Shown here: one piece after another, positions 8,402-16,559 of the stretch
Layout of the letters: the number at the start of each line of letters is the position of its first letter
Numbering within the stretch: the first letter of the stretch is position 1
DNA from: Umezawaea sp049997955
GTDB lineage: Bacteria; Actinomycetota; Actinomycetes; Mycobacteriales; Pseudonocardiaceae
Direction: 5' to 3'
DNA length: 64,000 bases
Assembly: GCA_049997955.1 (NCBI GenBank)
Contig: JAEBDY010000007.1
Location: forward strand, 1 to 64,000
Position numbers and translations under genes: made by a program
Notes under the pieces: model-generated
Database searches by the model: none
What the model saw: only the letters and a program-made list of their open reading frames with translations
What the model was told of the DNA's origin: nothing

Positions 8402-9901
8402 GTGCTGGTGCGCGCCCTGCTCGGGATGCCGGAGCTGCGGTTGCGCCTGAGGTCCGGCGACGAGCTGCTCGACCGGCCCGTGACCAGGCTGTACGGCACC
8501 GAACTACCCGACCCGGCGAGGTACCTCTCCGGAGGGGAGCTGGTGCTCTCCGGCCTGCTGTGGCACCGGGAACCCGCCGATTGTGAAGTGTTTGTTTCCT
8601 CCCTCGCACACGCGGGAGTGGCCGCGCTGGCGGCGAGCGAGGCGGAGTCGCGGGAGCTTCCGACAGCGCTGCTGGAGGCGTGCCTCAGGCACGGCGTGCC
8701 GCTGCTGGAGGTGCCGGTCGACCTGTCGTTCGCGACCATCACCGAACGCGTCGTGCTCGAACTGGCCGCCGAACGGGTGGGCGACGCGGGCACGATGCTC
8801 GGACGGCACCGGCGGCTGCTGACTGTCGTCGCCGAAGGCCTGGCCGCGCTGGTCGAAGCCGGGGCGGAGGAACTGGGAGCGAGCTGTGCGGTGCTGTCCA
8901 CGACCGGCAGGCTGGTCGCGGGCGTCGAGGTGGACCAGCCCGCCGCGCTCGTGCGGGACTTCCTGCGCGCGGACCGGCTGCCGAAGGTCGTGCGCGGCAC
9001 GACGCTGCTGCCGGTCGCCGAACGCGGCGGCGGCAGGCTGACGAACTGGATCCTGGCCGTCGCGGGGGACCTGTCGCACGACGAGGTCGCCACCGAGCTG
9101 GCCAGCCTCGTCGCGCTGGAGCGGTCGCGGATCGCGCAGGGCCGGGTGATCGAGAACCGCGCCGCCGGACCGCTGCTGCGGCTCGTGCTGGACGGCTCGG
9201 CGGGACCGGGCGAGCTGCGCTCGCGGGTGTCGGCGGCCGGCTTCGACCCGGACGCGCCCCTGCGGGTGCTGACGCTGTCCACGTCCGACCGCCGGACCGA
9301 CCTCGCCGCGGCCGTGCTGGAGGAGCTGGTCGCCCAGATCGCCCCGCGCGCGCTGGTCGCGACGGTCGACTCCGAGGTGTACGCGGTGACGCCCGCCGAC
9401 GTCGACCACCCCGCCGACGTCGCTCGGAAGGCGTTGCGCGCCTTGGAACCCGGCCTCGACTCGACCCGGTTGCTGGTCGGGATCAGCTCACCGGTCGGCG
9501 TCGCCGGACTGCGCGGCGCGCTGGAGGAGGCGTCGCACGCGCGGCGGTTGGGGGAGGCGCGGACCGGCCGCACGTGCGTGGTGGCGGGCGAGGAGATCGC
9601 GCTGCACCAACTGCTCCTGGCGGGTGTGCCGGAGGAACTGCGCGCCTCGGTGCGGCGGAGGCTGCTGGGCGCGGTGCTGGACTACGACTTCGAGCACGGC
9701 ACCGACCTCGTCGGCACGCTGCGGGTGTTCCTGGACGACTCGGGCTCGTGGACCGCGGCGGCGGCAAAGCTGCACGTCCACGTCAACACCCTGCGGTACC
9801 GGATGGGGAGGGTGGAGCAGTTGCTCGGCGTCGACCTCGGGCACTTCGCCACGCGGGTCGACCTGTACTTGGCCCTCCGCTCGGGGGCGGGCACGCCGTA
9901 G
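8402..9901 (+). CDS. PucR-family transcriptional regulator of purine catabolism
   Basis: A 499-residue PucR/CdaR-type activator. The N-terminal purine-catabolism domain begins VRALLGMPELRLRL. A GGDEF-like middle region follows, and the C-terminal PucR helix-turn-helix is visible as LRVFLDDSGSWTAAAAKLHVHVNTLRYRMGRVEQLLG. GTG at 8402 was chosen because GGAGG lies 8 nt upstream and the PucR domain starts immediately. GTG 8393 or an ATG much further upstream are less likely. It is transcribed divergently from the purine operon and is its probable regulator. Confidence 0.9.
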   Translation: MLVRALLGMPELRLRLRSGDELLDRPVTRLYGTELPDPARYLSGGELVLSGLLWHREPADCEVFVSSLAHAGVAALAASEAESRELPTALLEACLRHGVPLLEVPVDLSFATITERVVLELAAERVGDAGTMLGRHRRLLTVVAEGLAALVEAGAEELGASCAVLSTTGRLVAGVEVDQPAALVRDFLRADRLPKVVRGTTLLPVAERGGGRLTNWILAVAGDLSHDEVATELASLVALERSRIAQGRVIENRAAGPLLRLVLDGSAGPGELRSRVSAAGFDPDAPLRVLTLSTSDRRTDLAAAVLEELVAQIAPRALVATVDSEVYAVTPADVDHPADVARKALRALEPGLDSTRLLVGISSPVGVAGLRGALEEASHARRLGEARTGRTCVVAGEEIALHQLLLAGVPEELRASVRRRLLGAVLDYDFEHGTDLVGTLRVFLDDSGSWTAAAAKLHVHVNTLRYRMGRVEQLLGVDLGHFATRVDLYLALRSGAGTP

Positions 9902-9910
9902 ACTTCCGGT

Positions 9911-10294
9911 ATGGCCGAGGTTCCGGTCCAGAACCTGGTGCTGTACGCCGCCGTGGTGACCACACCGGTGGTGCTGTGCTGGGCGGCGATCGTGGTGCCG
10001 AAGCTGGTTCGGCGGATCAGGCGCCGCACCCCCGTGACGCTGTACGGGCCGTCGATCGAACAGGTGTCGGCGGATCTGCGCCGCGTGCACCGGGTCCTGG
10101 CGGGCTTCGAGGCGGGCACTCCGGCCGTTCGCCGTCGAGGCGCCCGGCAAGCCTACGACGCGCTGCTGGCGCAGGCGTGCCAGGCCGTGGAGGTCGAGCA
10201 CCGGTTGCACCTCCTCCCCGAGGGCATGGACCGCGAACTGGAGCGGCTGCGCGTCGAGGAGTCCCTGCGGTCCGCGGGACTCGCCATTCCGTGA
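9911..10294 (+). CDS. Hypothetical single-pass membrane protein
   Basis: A 127-residue protein with one N-terminal hydrophobic segment (about residues 8-32), then a basic stretch and a soluble, predicted helical tail. It starts 9 nt after pucR and probably shares its transcript. I do not recognise the family, and nothing ties it to purine metabolism except position. Confidence 0.6.
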   Translation: MAEVPVQNLVLYAAVVTTPVVLCWAAIVVPKLVRRIRRRTPVTLYGPSIEQVSADLRRVHRVLAGFEAGTPAVRRRGARQAYDALLAQACQAVEVEHRLHLLPEGMDRELERLRVEESLRSAGLAIP

Positions 10295-10369
10295 GCCCTT
10301 CCCGCGGACGACCGTGGAGGAACCCGCACAGGGCAGGCCCCTCCACGGCGGTTCCGGCGACGGGGGACG

Positions 10370-10780
10370 TCACCGGGCTTGTTGCCACGGCACTCTCGTC
10401 GGACGCTGACCGGTCACGAGGAACTCCTCGATGGCGGCGGCCAAGGTCGGCACGGGGATCTCGCAGTGCGTGGGGAACTCGATCCCCGCGTACTCCGTCC
10501 GCTGCGGCGGGCCTTCGCCCAACGTGACCCAGGTGCCGGTCGTGCTGTCCGCGTAGAGGATCGCGCCTCGATCACCCCGCACCCCGACCGTGACCTCGTG
10601 GTCCGGGTAACCGGAGTCCAAGGTCGGGCGGTCGGTGTGGATGAGCAGCGCGTTGTCGCTGCGGGGATCGGTGAGGCGGTCGAGGAGACGGGTGATGTCA
10701 TCGCCCTGGCGCAGCTCGTCGACTTGGCCGAGCCAACTCCGGTCGCCCGCCACGGCGACGGAGTAGTGCGCCTCGATCAT
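10370..10780 (-). CDS. Imm1-family immunity protein
   Basis: A 136-residue acidic protein matching the Imm1 pattern: a central strand region with ILYADSTTGTWVTLGEG, a FPTHCEIPVPTLAAAIEEFLVTG segment and a terminal RPTRVPWQ. Imm1 proteins neutralise toxin domains of polymorphic toxin systems, often deaminases, in actinobacteria. Its ATG (10780) lies 3 nt after the stop of the secreted DUF1996 gene, so the two are almost certainly co-translated. No recognisable nuclease or deaminase toxin is adjacent. The family call rests on motif resemblance, not on a search. Confidence 0.75.
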   Translation of the reverse strand: MIEAHYSVAVAGDRSWLGQVDELRQGDDITRLLDRLTDPRSDNALLIHTDRPTLDSGYPDHEVTVGVRGDRGAILYADSTTGTWVTLGEGPPQRTEYAGIEFPTHCEIPVPTLAAAIEEFLVTGQRPTRVPWQQAR

Positions 10781-10783
10781 GGC

Positions 10784-12235
10784 CTACTCCTTGCAGGTCT
10801 TGTTGGTGTTGATGCAGTTGACCAGGCGCTTCATGATCTGGTCCGACATGACGTTCGCGAAGTCGTCGTGGTCGGTCGCCGGGTCGTGCTCCTCGGCGGG
10901 GAACGAGTCCACCGCGTACTGGCCGTTCTGCTGCACGTCGGCCGGGATGTCGTAGGTCAGCGTGATGCGGAGCTGCGGAATGGCCTTGAAACCGTTCTGG
11001 CACTGGCCGTTGGCGTCGGCGAACGCGACGTGGTCGCGGTGGTTGGCGCTGTCGGTGTTCTTGCCGTCCCAGCAGCCCGGGAAGTCGTGGATCCGCTTGA
11101 CCGCCGCGCCGTTCGGGCAGATCGTGTACTTGTCGAGCAGCACCTCGTCCTCGAAGCCCTCGCAGGTCCAGGAAGCCTTGGTGTTCTTGTCCCCGTTGAT
11201 GGAGCGCTTGGCGTCGCCGTAGAGGATCTTGAGGAACTTGGGCATCGCGACCACGTCACCGACGGGGCTGCCGCGGAAGGTGAGGTCCACCGCCTTCGGC
11301 TCCTGGATCACACCGTCGTTGCCGGGAAGCTCCTCGGCCGCGTCCGGACCCAGGTTGGCCTCGTTCTCGGCGGCGTCGGCGGCGGCCTGGTCGTCCTGGG
11401 CACCCGCGTTCCCGGCGGCGTTCCCAGCGGCGTTCTCGTTGGCGTTCTCGTCGGCTGCGGCGTCCTCGGCGGCTTGGTCCTGGTTCGCCTGGCCCTGCTG
11501 CTGCTTGTTCTGCCGGCCGTCGCGCTGGTTGCCGTTCTCGTCCTGGCCGTTGTCGCGCTGGCCGTTCTGCTTCAGGCCCTGCGGCTGGTCGTTCCGGTTG
11601 CCGCCACGCTGGTCGTTGTCACCCTGCTGGTCGTTCTGGCCCTGCTGCTGGTCGTTCTGACCGCCGCGCTGGTTGTTGCCGCCCTGCTGCTGGTTCCGGT
11701 TGCCCTGCTGCTGGTTCTGACCGGCCTGCTCTTCTGCGGGGGCCTCCGCGGGGGCTTCCGCGCCTTCTTCGGCGGCGGCTTCCTCCTCACCCTTGTCGAT
11801 CCGGATGACCGGCCAGAAGTAGGCCGACTTGTCACCGTTCTTGCAGGTGGTCCCGCCCGCCTGGAGGCTCTCGTCGGTGGAGTTCGCGTCGGTCGTCAGG
11901 TTGCCGACGTAGTCGTGGAGGTGCTCCGCACCGTTCTCGACACCGGGCGCCGCGATGAAGTTGGCACCGTTGAAGTGCTTGTTCTCGTTCAGGCCGCAGT
12001 CGACGGTGAACGTGCCGGTGGTCGCGTCCTCTTGAGGTGTCGGGACCTTGACGTTGGCGTTGACCGTGGTGATGTCGACGAACAGCGATTTGTCAGCGCC
12101 GTCGGCCCGAGCCTGTCCCTGGTCGCCGGTGGTGGTGAACGCGACGGCCAGACCAACCGTGAGTGCCAATCCGGTCATTCCCGCTGTCAGCTTCGCGCGG
12201 CGGGAGAAGGAATGCCGTCCCTGGGAACGCGTCAT
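10784..12235 (-). CDS. Secreted DUF1996 protein with a Q/N/G-rich insert
   Basis: A 483-residue exported protein. A basic N-terminus plus hydrophobic segment (about 14-35) forms a signal peptide or anchor. DUF1996 hallmarks are HLHDYVGN (about 105-112) and, in the C-terminal half, GCWDGKNTDSANHRDHVAF. Between them, about residues 149-312, is a low-complexity stretch: first Glu/Ala-rich, then dense in Gln, Asn and Gly, then Ala/Asp/Asn-rich. The start at 12235 is preferred over 12262 because GAGGTG lies 9 nt upstream. Immediately downstream is an Imm1-type gene. DUF1996 is found in fungi and actinobacteria and its function is unknown. Confidence 0.85.
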   Translation of the reverse strand: MTRSQGRHSFSRRAKLTAGMTGLALTVGLAVAFTTTGDQGQARADGADKSLFVDITTVNANVKVPTPQEDATTGTFTVDCGLNENKHFNGANFIAAPGVENGAEHLHDYVGNLTTDANSTDESLQAGGTTCKNGDKSAYFWPVIRIDKGEEEAAAEEGAEAPAEAPAEEQAGQNQQQGNRNQQQGGNNQRGGQNDQQQGQNDQQGDNDQRGGNRNDQPQGLKQNGQRDNGQDENGNQRDGRQNKQQQGQANQDQAAEDAAADENANENAAGNAAGNAGAQDDQAAADAAENEANLGPDAAEELPGNDGVIQEPKAVDLTFRGSPVGDVVAMPKFLKILYGDAKRSINGDKNTKASWTCEGFEDEVLLDKYTICPNGAAVKRIHDFPGCWDGKNTDSANHRDHVAFADANGQCQNGFKAIPQLRITLTYDIPADVQQNGQYAVDSFPAEEHDPATDHDDFANVMSDQIMKRLVNCINTNKTCKE

Positions 12236-12640
12236 GTGATGTGTCACCTCGTCGTTTGGCACGCGCAGAGCGCTTCGATCCCCGGCCGCCTGACGGCGGT
12301 GGACACTGGGGCATACGTACCAATGCGCTGCCGATGCTCCTCCGCGACCGCGTCGTTACCTTTCCGTTACCTGCCTTAAGCGGTCAAATCGGGCAGGAGA
12401 ACGACGTGACGTGGGGTTTCATCGAACCTTCACGGTTGGTGAATCAGCACCGGCTTGAAGTTGATTTAAGGCTGCCGCCGCACGTGTGGCGTAGAACGCA
12501 CGGTCTGACAGAAGTCGTTGGGCTACATGGGTTTCCATCCCGAACCCAGCTGCGCTTCGAGGGGTCGGGGAAGTGAGACGGGGTCGACCTCCACGTCCCG
12601 CTCCGGAGCGTTCAGCCCCAGCAGTCGGTGAATAGTCAAC
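12236..12640. other. Gene-free stretch upstream of the DUF1996 gene
   Basis: About 400 nt with no supported gene. It must contain the DUF1996 promoter on the minus strand. Base composition is more AT-rich around 12350-12480. Open frames crossing it on either strand show no family resemblance. Confidence 0.6.
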
Positions 12641-12863
12641 CTGAGGGCGACCGATCACGGCGGGCACGGCCTCGGGGCAGGACGTGCGCAGCACGGCCAA
12701 CTCCGCCTCGTGCGGCAGCACGGTCGCCGTTGCGACCACCCGCCCGTCACACACCAGCACTTCCCGCGCCAACCCGTGCGACCGCCAGCACCAGGGCGTT
12801 GAGCAGCCCAGCCAGCGTCACCCGCCCTGCCAAACCCGACCCGACCGCCTCTTTCGTCCACTC
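12641..12863 (-). pseudogene. Possible frameshifted small gene, family unknown
   Basis: On the minus strand a GTG at 12863 with AGG upstream opens a 39-codon frame beginning VEWTKEAVGSGLAGRV and ending in TGA. A second, overlapping frame of the same strand (TTG 12772, LAREVLVCDGRVVATATVLPHEAELAVLRTSC) continues with equally high GC at third positions. Together they look like one gene broken by a frameshift near 12770. I recognise no family. It is divergent from the NB-ARC gene at 12956. Alternatively it is two tiny unrelated frames. Confidence 0.3.
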
Positions 12864-12955
12864 CACGCCCTCACCTCGCCCGTGCGGAAGTCACCCGATG
12901 GAGCCTTGCACTTCCCGCAGGTCACGAGGTTCCCTGGACGTGGGGGTGAGGCGTG

Positions 12956-15094
12956 GTGACTCAGAGGGGCACGACCGCGTCCTCGACGGCCAACGAGGTG
13001 TCCGGCCAGGTGTCCGGCCAGGTCGTGCAGGCGGGCAGCATCGGCAGCGTCCACCTGCATGAAGCGACCCCGGTGGCGGTCGTCCCCCGGCAGTTGCCGC
13101 CCGCGGCGCGCGGGTTCGCGGGCAGGCGGTTCGAGGTGGACCACCTGGAGCGCTGGCTGGGCGACGACGACCCGCTGTGCGTGGTGATCAGCGGTGCCGG
13201 TGGGGTCGGCAAGACGACGCTCGCGCTGCGGTGGCTGCACGACGTGCGCGACAGCTTCCCGGACGGCCAGCTCTACCTCGACCTCGACGCCTTCTCCGCC
13301 ACGGGCCCGGTGCGGTCCGAGGAGGCGTTGGAGTGCTTCCTGCTGGCGCTGGGCGTCGCGCCGGACCGCGTCCCACCCGACCTGGCCGGGCGCACCGCGA
13401 TGTTCCGGTCGATCACCGCTGAGCTGTCCCTGGTCGTGCTGCTGGACAACGCGACATCGGCGGCGCAGGTCAGACCGCTGCTGCCCGCGTCACCCACGTG
13501 CGCCGCGGTCGTCACGAGCCGCTGGCGCCTGGTCGGGCTCGGCATGGAGGGTGCGAGGTTCCTGGAACTCGAACCGATGGAGACCGAGGCATCCCTCGAA
13601 CTGCTGGCCAAGGCGGTGGGGGATGACCGGCTGTCCGGCGAGCACGGCGCGGCACGGGAGCTGACGGCCCTGTGCGGAGGTCTGCCGCTGGCGCTGTCCG
13701 TGGTGGCGGCCCGGTTGTCTGCGCACCCGAGGCGTTCCCTGTCGCGCGAAGCGGGCGACCTCCGCGCCGAGCGCGACAGGTTCTCCGGTCTGACGCTGGG
13801 AGCGGACGTCTCGGTCGAAGCGGTGCTCGACCTGTCGTACCGGGACCTGACCTCGCGGCAGGCCTCGGTCTACCGGACCTGCGCCCTGCACCCTGGAACC
13901 GAGTTCGGCGCGGAGGTCGTCTCGGACGCGCTCGGCGACCCGTCGGCGACCGCGCTGGCCGACCTGGTCGAAGCCAACCTGCTGGTCGAGGTGGGCGACC
14001 ACCGGTTCCGCTACCACGACCTGCTTCGGCTGCACGCTCTGCGCAAGGCGGAGCAGGAGACCCTTGCCGGAGAACGGAGTGCGCTGTCCTCAGCGATGAT
14101 CCGGTGGTACCTCGACACGCTGGTGGCCGCGGACGCGCTGCTGCGTCCCACCCGCCGTCGGGTCGGCCCCCGTTTCACGGCGCCGCCGGACCGCGCGGAG
14201 CTGTTCACCAGCGAGCGGGAAGCGCTGCGGTGGTTCGACGTCGAGCGCGCGAACCTGCGCCAGGCGTGCCTGCACTCGGTGGACCTCGGGTTGGACGACC
14301 TGGCCTGGCAGTTCTGCGAGGCGATGTGGAGCGGTTTCCTGCACACCCGCCACTACGACGACTGGTTCGCCTGCCACCACGTCGGTCTCGCCGCGTCGGT
14401 GCGGTCCGCCAACCGCGCCGCCGAAGGCCAGTTGCGCCTGCAGTTGTCGTACGCCTTCAGCGAGCTGGGGAGGTACGACGAGGCGTTGGAGCAGGGCACG
14501 GCCGCGTTGCGGATCGAGGAGGAGGGCGGTGACCGGGGAGCTGTCGCCGCGGTGCTGAACCAGCTCGCGGGCATCGCGCAGGCCGGTGGCGACCTGACGA
14601 CCGCGTTGTCCCTGCTGCACCAGGTCAGGGAGATCCGGCAGGAGATCGGTACCGCGCGGGCTCTGGCGTTCTGCGGCAGGCGGATCGGCCAGGTGCTGGC
14701 TGACCAGGGGCACTACCCGGAAGCGGTGCGGGAGTTGGCCGCGGCGGTCGACGCGATGACGCGACTGGGCGACCAGGTGCAGCGGGCGTGGTCGCTGGTG
14801 GCGCTCGGGAGGACCTACCTGCGTTGGGACCGAGCCGGTGAGGCGGCCGCGGCCCTCCAGACCGCTCTGGGGATCATGAGCCTGGTGGGAACCCCCTTCT
14901 ACGAGGCGGAAGTGCTGACAGCGCTCGGGGAGGCCGCCGTGGCGCTCGACGACCTCCCCGCCGCGCGGCGGCACTACTCGGGCGCACTGGAGCGGTACGT
15001 CCAGGTCGAGGAACCCAAGGCCGTGGACCTGCGGGCGAGGCTCGACGCCGTGACCGACGTGCCGCCGCAGGCGACCCGAGACAGCAGGACGTAG
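12956..15094 (+). CDS. NB-ARC/TPR STAND ATPase (NLR-like) with RHIM-like N-terminal motif
   Basis: A 712-residue protein. Residues 13-25 form N-E-V-S-G-Q-V-S-G-Q-V-V-Q followed by AGSI, a RHIM-like amyloid signalling motif. Then come PRQLPPAARGFAGR, the NB-ARC domain with P-loop GAGGVGKTT (about 80-88), Walker B LVVLLDNA (about 158-165) and GLPLAL, a winged-helix region, and TPR repeats from about residue 450. No SARP DNA-binding domain is present. The GTG at 12956 is preferred over 12953 because of GGTGAG spacing. By family knowledge such proteins sense a ligand through the TPRs, oligomerise and nucleate an effector through the motif. No effector with the matching motif is adjacent. Confidence 0.88.
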   Translation: MTQRGTTASSTANEVSGQVSGQVVQAGSIGSVHLHEATPVAVVPRQLPPAARGFAGRRFEVDHLERWLGDDDPLCVVISGAGGVGKTTLALRWLHDVRDSFPDGQLYLDLDAFSATGPVRSEEALECFLLALGVAPDRVPPDLAGRTAMFRSITAELSLVVLLDNATSAAQVRPLLPASPTCAAVVTSRWRLVGLGMEGARFLELEPMETEASLELLAKAVGDDRLSGEHGAARELTALCGGLPLALSVVAARLSAHPRRSLSREAGDLRAERDRFSGLTLGADVSVEAVLDLSYRDLTSRQASVYRTCALHPGTEFGAEVVSDALGDPSATALADLVEANLLVEVGDHRFRYHDLLRLHALRKAEQETLAGERSALSSAMIRWYLDTLVAADALLRPTRRRVGPRFTAPPDRAELFTSEREALRWFDVERANLRQACLHSVDLGLDDLAWQFCEAMWSGFLHTRHYDDWFACHHVGLAASVRSANRAAEGQLRLQLSYAFSELGRYDEALEQGTAALRIEEEGGDRGAVAAVLNQLAGIAQAGGDLTTALSLLHQVREIRQEIGTARALAFCGRRIGQVLADQGHYPEAVRELAAAVDAMTRLGDQVQRAWSLVALGRTYLRWDRAGEAAAALQTALGIMSLVGTPFYEAEVLTALGEAAVALDDLPAARRHYSGALERYVQVEEPKAVDLRARLDAVTDVPPQATRDSRT

Positions 15095-15354
15095 GCGAGC
15101 GCCGCGCAGCGCAGACCGGAACCGTCGTGCCGCAGGGTGATCCGCCTGCCGTCACGCGACCACGCGGTCCACGTCCGGTCACCCGTGGCCCGGAGCACCA
15201 CCGCGCACCCCGGCAGTGAGCGGAACACCTGCTCCGCCGACTCGGTCGTCACGACGACGTCGGCGCACGACCACCGTTCGGGCGCGGCGACGTCCATGAG
15301 TGCCACCAGGAAGTGGTCGCGCGACCCCCACCGGACCCGGTGCACGCCGGTCAC
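14974..15354 (-). CDS. Hypothetical protein, translationally coupled to the GT-B-like gene
   Basis: A 126-residue frame starting GTG at 15354 that overlaps the stop of the upstream gene (GTGA). It shows strong coding bias up to about residue 92. The last 40 codons run antisense into the 3' end of the NB-ARC gene (120-nt convergent overlap). The family is not recognised. Position suggests a role in the same surface-polymer or glycan locus. The C-terminal end may have been extended by loss of an earlier stop. Confidence 0.5.
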   Translation of the reverse strand: MTGVHRVRWGSRDHFLVALMDVAAPERWSCADVVVTTESAEQVFRSLPGCAVVLRATGDRTWTAWSRDGRRITLRHDGSGLRCAALAYVLLSRVACGGTSVTASSLARRSTALGSSTWTYRSSAPE

Positions 15355-16559
15355 GCCGCGTCCTGCTGCCGCAGCGGAACGGGGAGGGGCAGGTGGGCGG
15401 TGCGGGCGGGTGAGGGTGGATCCGGCAGGTCGAGCAGCCGGTACATGGTGGCGCGCAAGGCCCGCGCCGCTTCACCTGGCCTGCTGGAGAGCGCCTCGGC
15501 CACCACGGCCGGTTCGACGCTCCCGAACTGCGGCAGCAGCAATCGGCCGGGATCCAAGCGGGGCGCCGTTCGTGCCACGACGTCCGCAGGACTGCCTTCG
15601 CGGACGTTGTCGTGCGGGAACGCGGCCAGCAGCACCGGCGTGCCAATCGCGGCGGCGTACTGGGTCGTGGACCCGTGGTCCCCGAGCACCACGTCGCTCG
15701 CGATCGTGGTAGCCCGCCAGCCCTCGTCCGGCGGGATCAGCAGCAGGCCGGCGGCGACGTGGTCGTCGAGCCACGCCCGCACCTGCCAAGCCCCGTGCAC
15801 CGCCCAGATGTGCGGGTGCAGGATCGCCGCGATCCGGTGGTCCCGGCGGGGCAGTTCGTCCAGCAGGCGTCCGCACAACTCGAACCACGTGCCGAACGCG
15901 GAGTCCCGCGACCACGTGGAGCTGATCGTGACGAGCCGCTGGTCGTCCGCGACCCCCAGAGCCCTCCGGTAGTCGCCGCGCCGGTGCGTGCTCGCCATCA
16001 TCCGGTCCAGGCAGACGTCGCCGACCACGACGGCCGTGCCGAGTGCTTCCGGGCAGGACTCGCGCAGCGCGGCGACCTCGTCGTCGTGCGTCAGCGCGAT
16101 GGCCGCGGGGAGCAGGCGGCCTCGGCGCACGAGCGATTCGCGGCTCAGACCGGGGAGGGGTATCGACCCCTTCCCCGCGTGCCGCCCGAACTTCCGGGAC
16201 GCGAGGCTGCTCGCGCCGTGCGGCAGCAACAAGACCCGGCCGCGCACCTGCTCCAGGTCGTTGTACCCGGCGGCGAGGACGAGGTCGAACTCGTTCTCGA
16301 CCGCCTGGTGCCACGGGATGACGAGCCCGCCCTGCCGCCGCACGAACTCCTCCGTGCCGTGCCACAGCCGCCCGGTCTCGGACACGCTGAACACCACCTG
16401 GATGCGAGAATCGTTGCGCAGCAACGGAATCACGTCCGATACGAGTCTGGTACCCGCCGCGAGGTGCGGGACCACGACCAGGACCGTCCGGCATCCCGCC
16501 ACCGTGACGCGCTTGTCCGCGCCGAGCCCGATGGGCCCGCGGATCCACTGCTCCCTCAT
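15351..16559 (-). CDS. GT-B fold protein, CDP-glycerol glycerophosphotransferase-like
   Basis: A 402-residue protein with a Rossmann-like start (TVLVVVPHLAAGTRLVSDVIPLL) and a C-terminal region resembling TagF/UDP-GlcNAc 2-epimerase-type GT-B proteins: ILHPHIWAVHG, SDVVLGDHGSTTQYAAAIGTPVLL. In the family, the DHGS/T segment binds the phosphate of the activated donor. It overlaps the dehydrogenase gene by 4 nt and the small downstream gene by 4 nt, forming a three-gene operon. Likely role: transferring a polyol-phosphate or sugar to a surface polymer. The exact donor is unknown. Confidence 0.65.
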   Translation of the reverse strand: MREQWIRGPIGLGADKRVTVAGCRTVLVVVPHLAAGTRLVSDVIPLLRNDSRIQVVFSVSETGRLWHGTEEFVRRQGGLVIPWHQAVENEFDLVLAAGYNDLEQVRGRVLLLPHGASSLASRKFGRHAGKGSIPLPGLSRESLVRRGRLLPAAIALTHDDEVAALRESCPEALGTAVVVGDVCLDRMMASTHRRGDYRRALGVADDQRLVTISSTWSRDSAFGTWFELCGRLLDELPRRDHRIAAILHPHIWAVHGAWQVRAWLDDHVAAGLLLIPPDEGWRATTIASDVVLGDHGSTTQYAAAIGTPVLLAAFPHDNVREGSPADVVARTAPRLDPGRLLLPQFGSVEPAVVAEALSSRPGEAARALRATMYRLLDLPDPPSPARTAHLPLPVPLRQQDAA

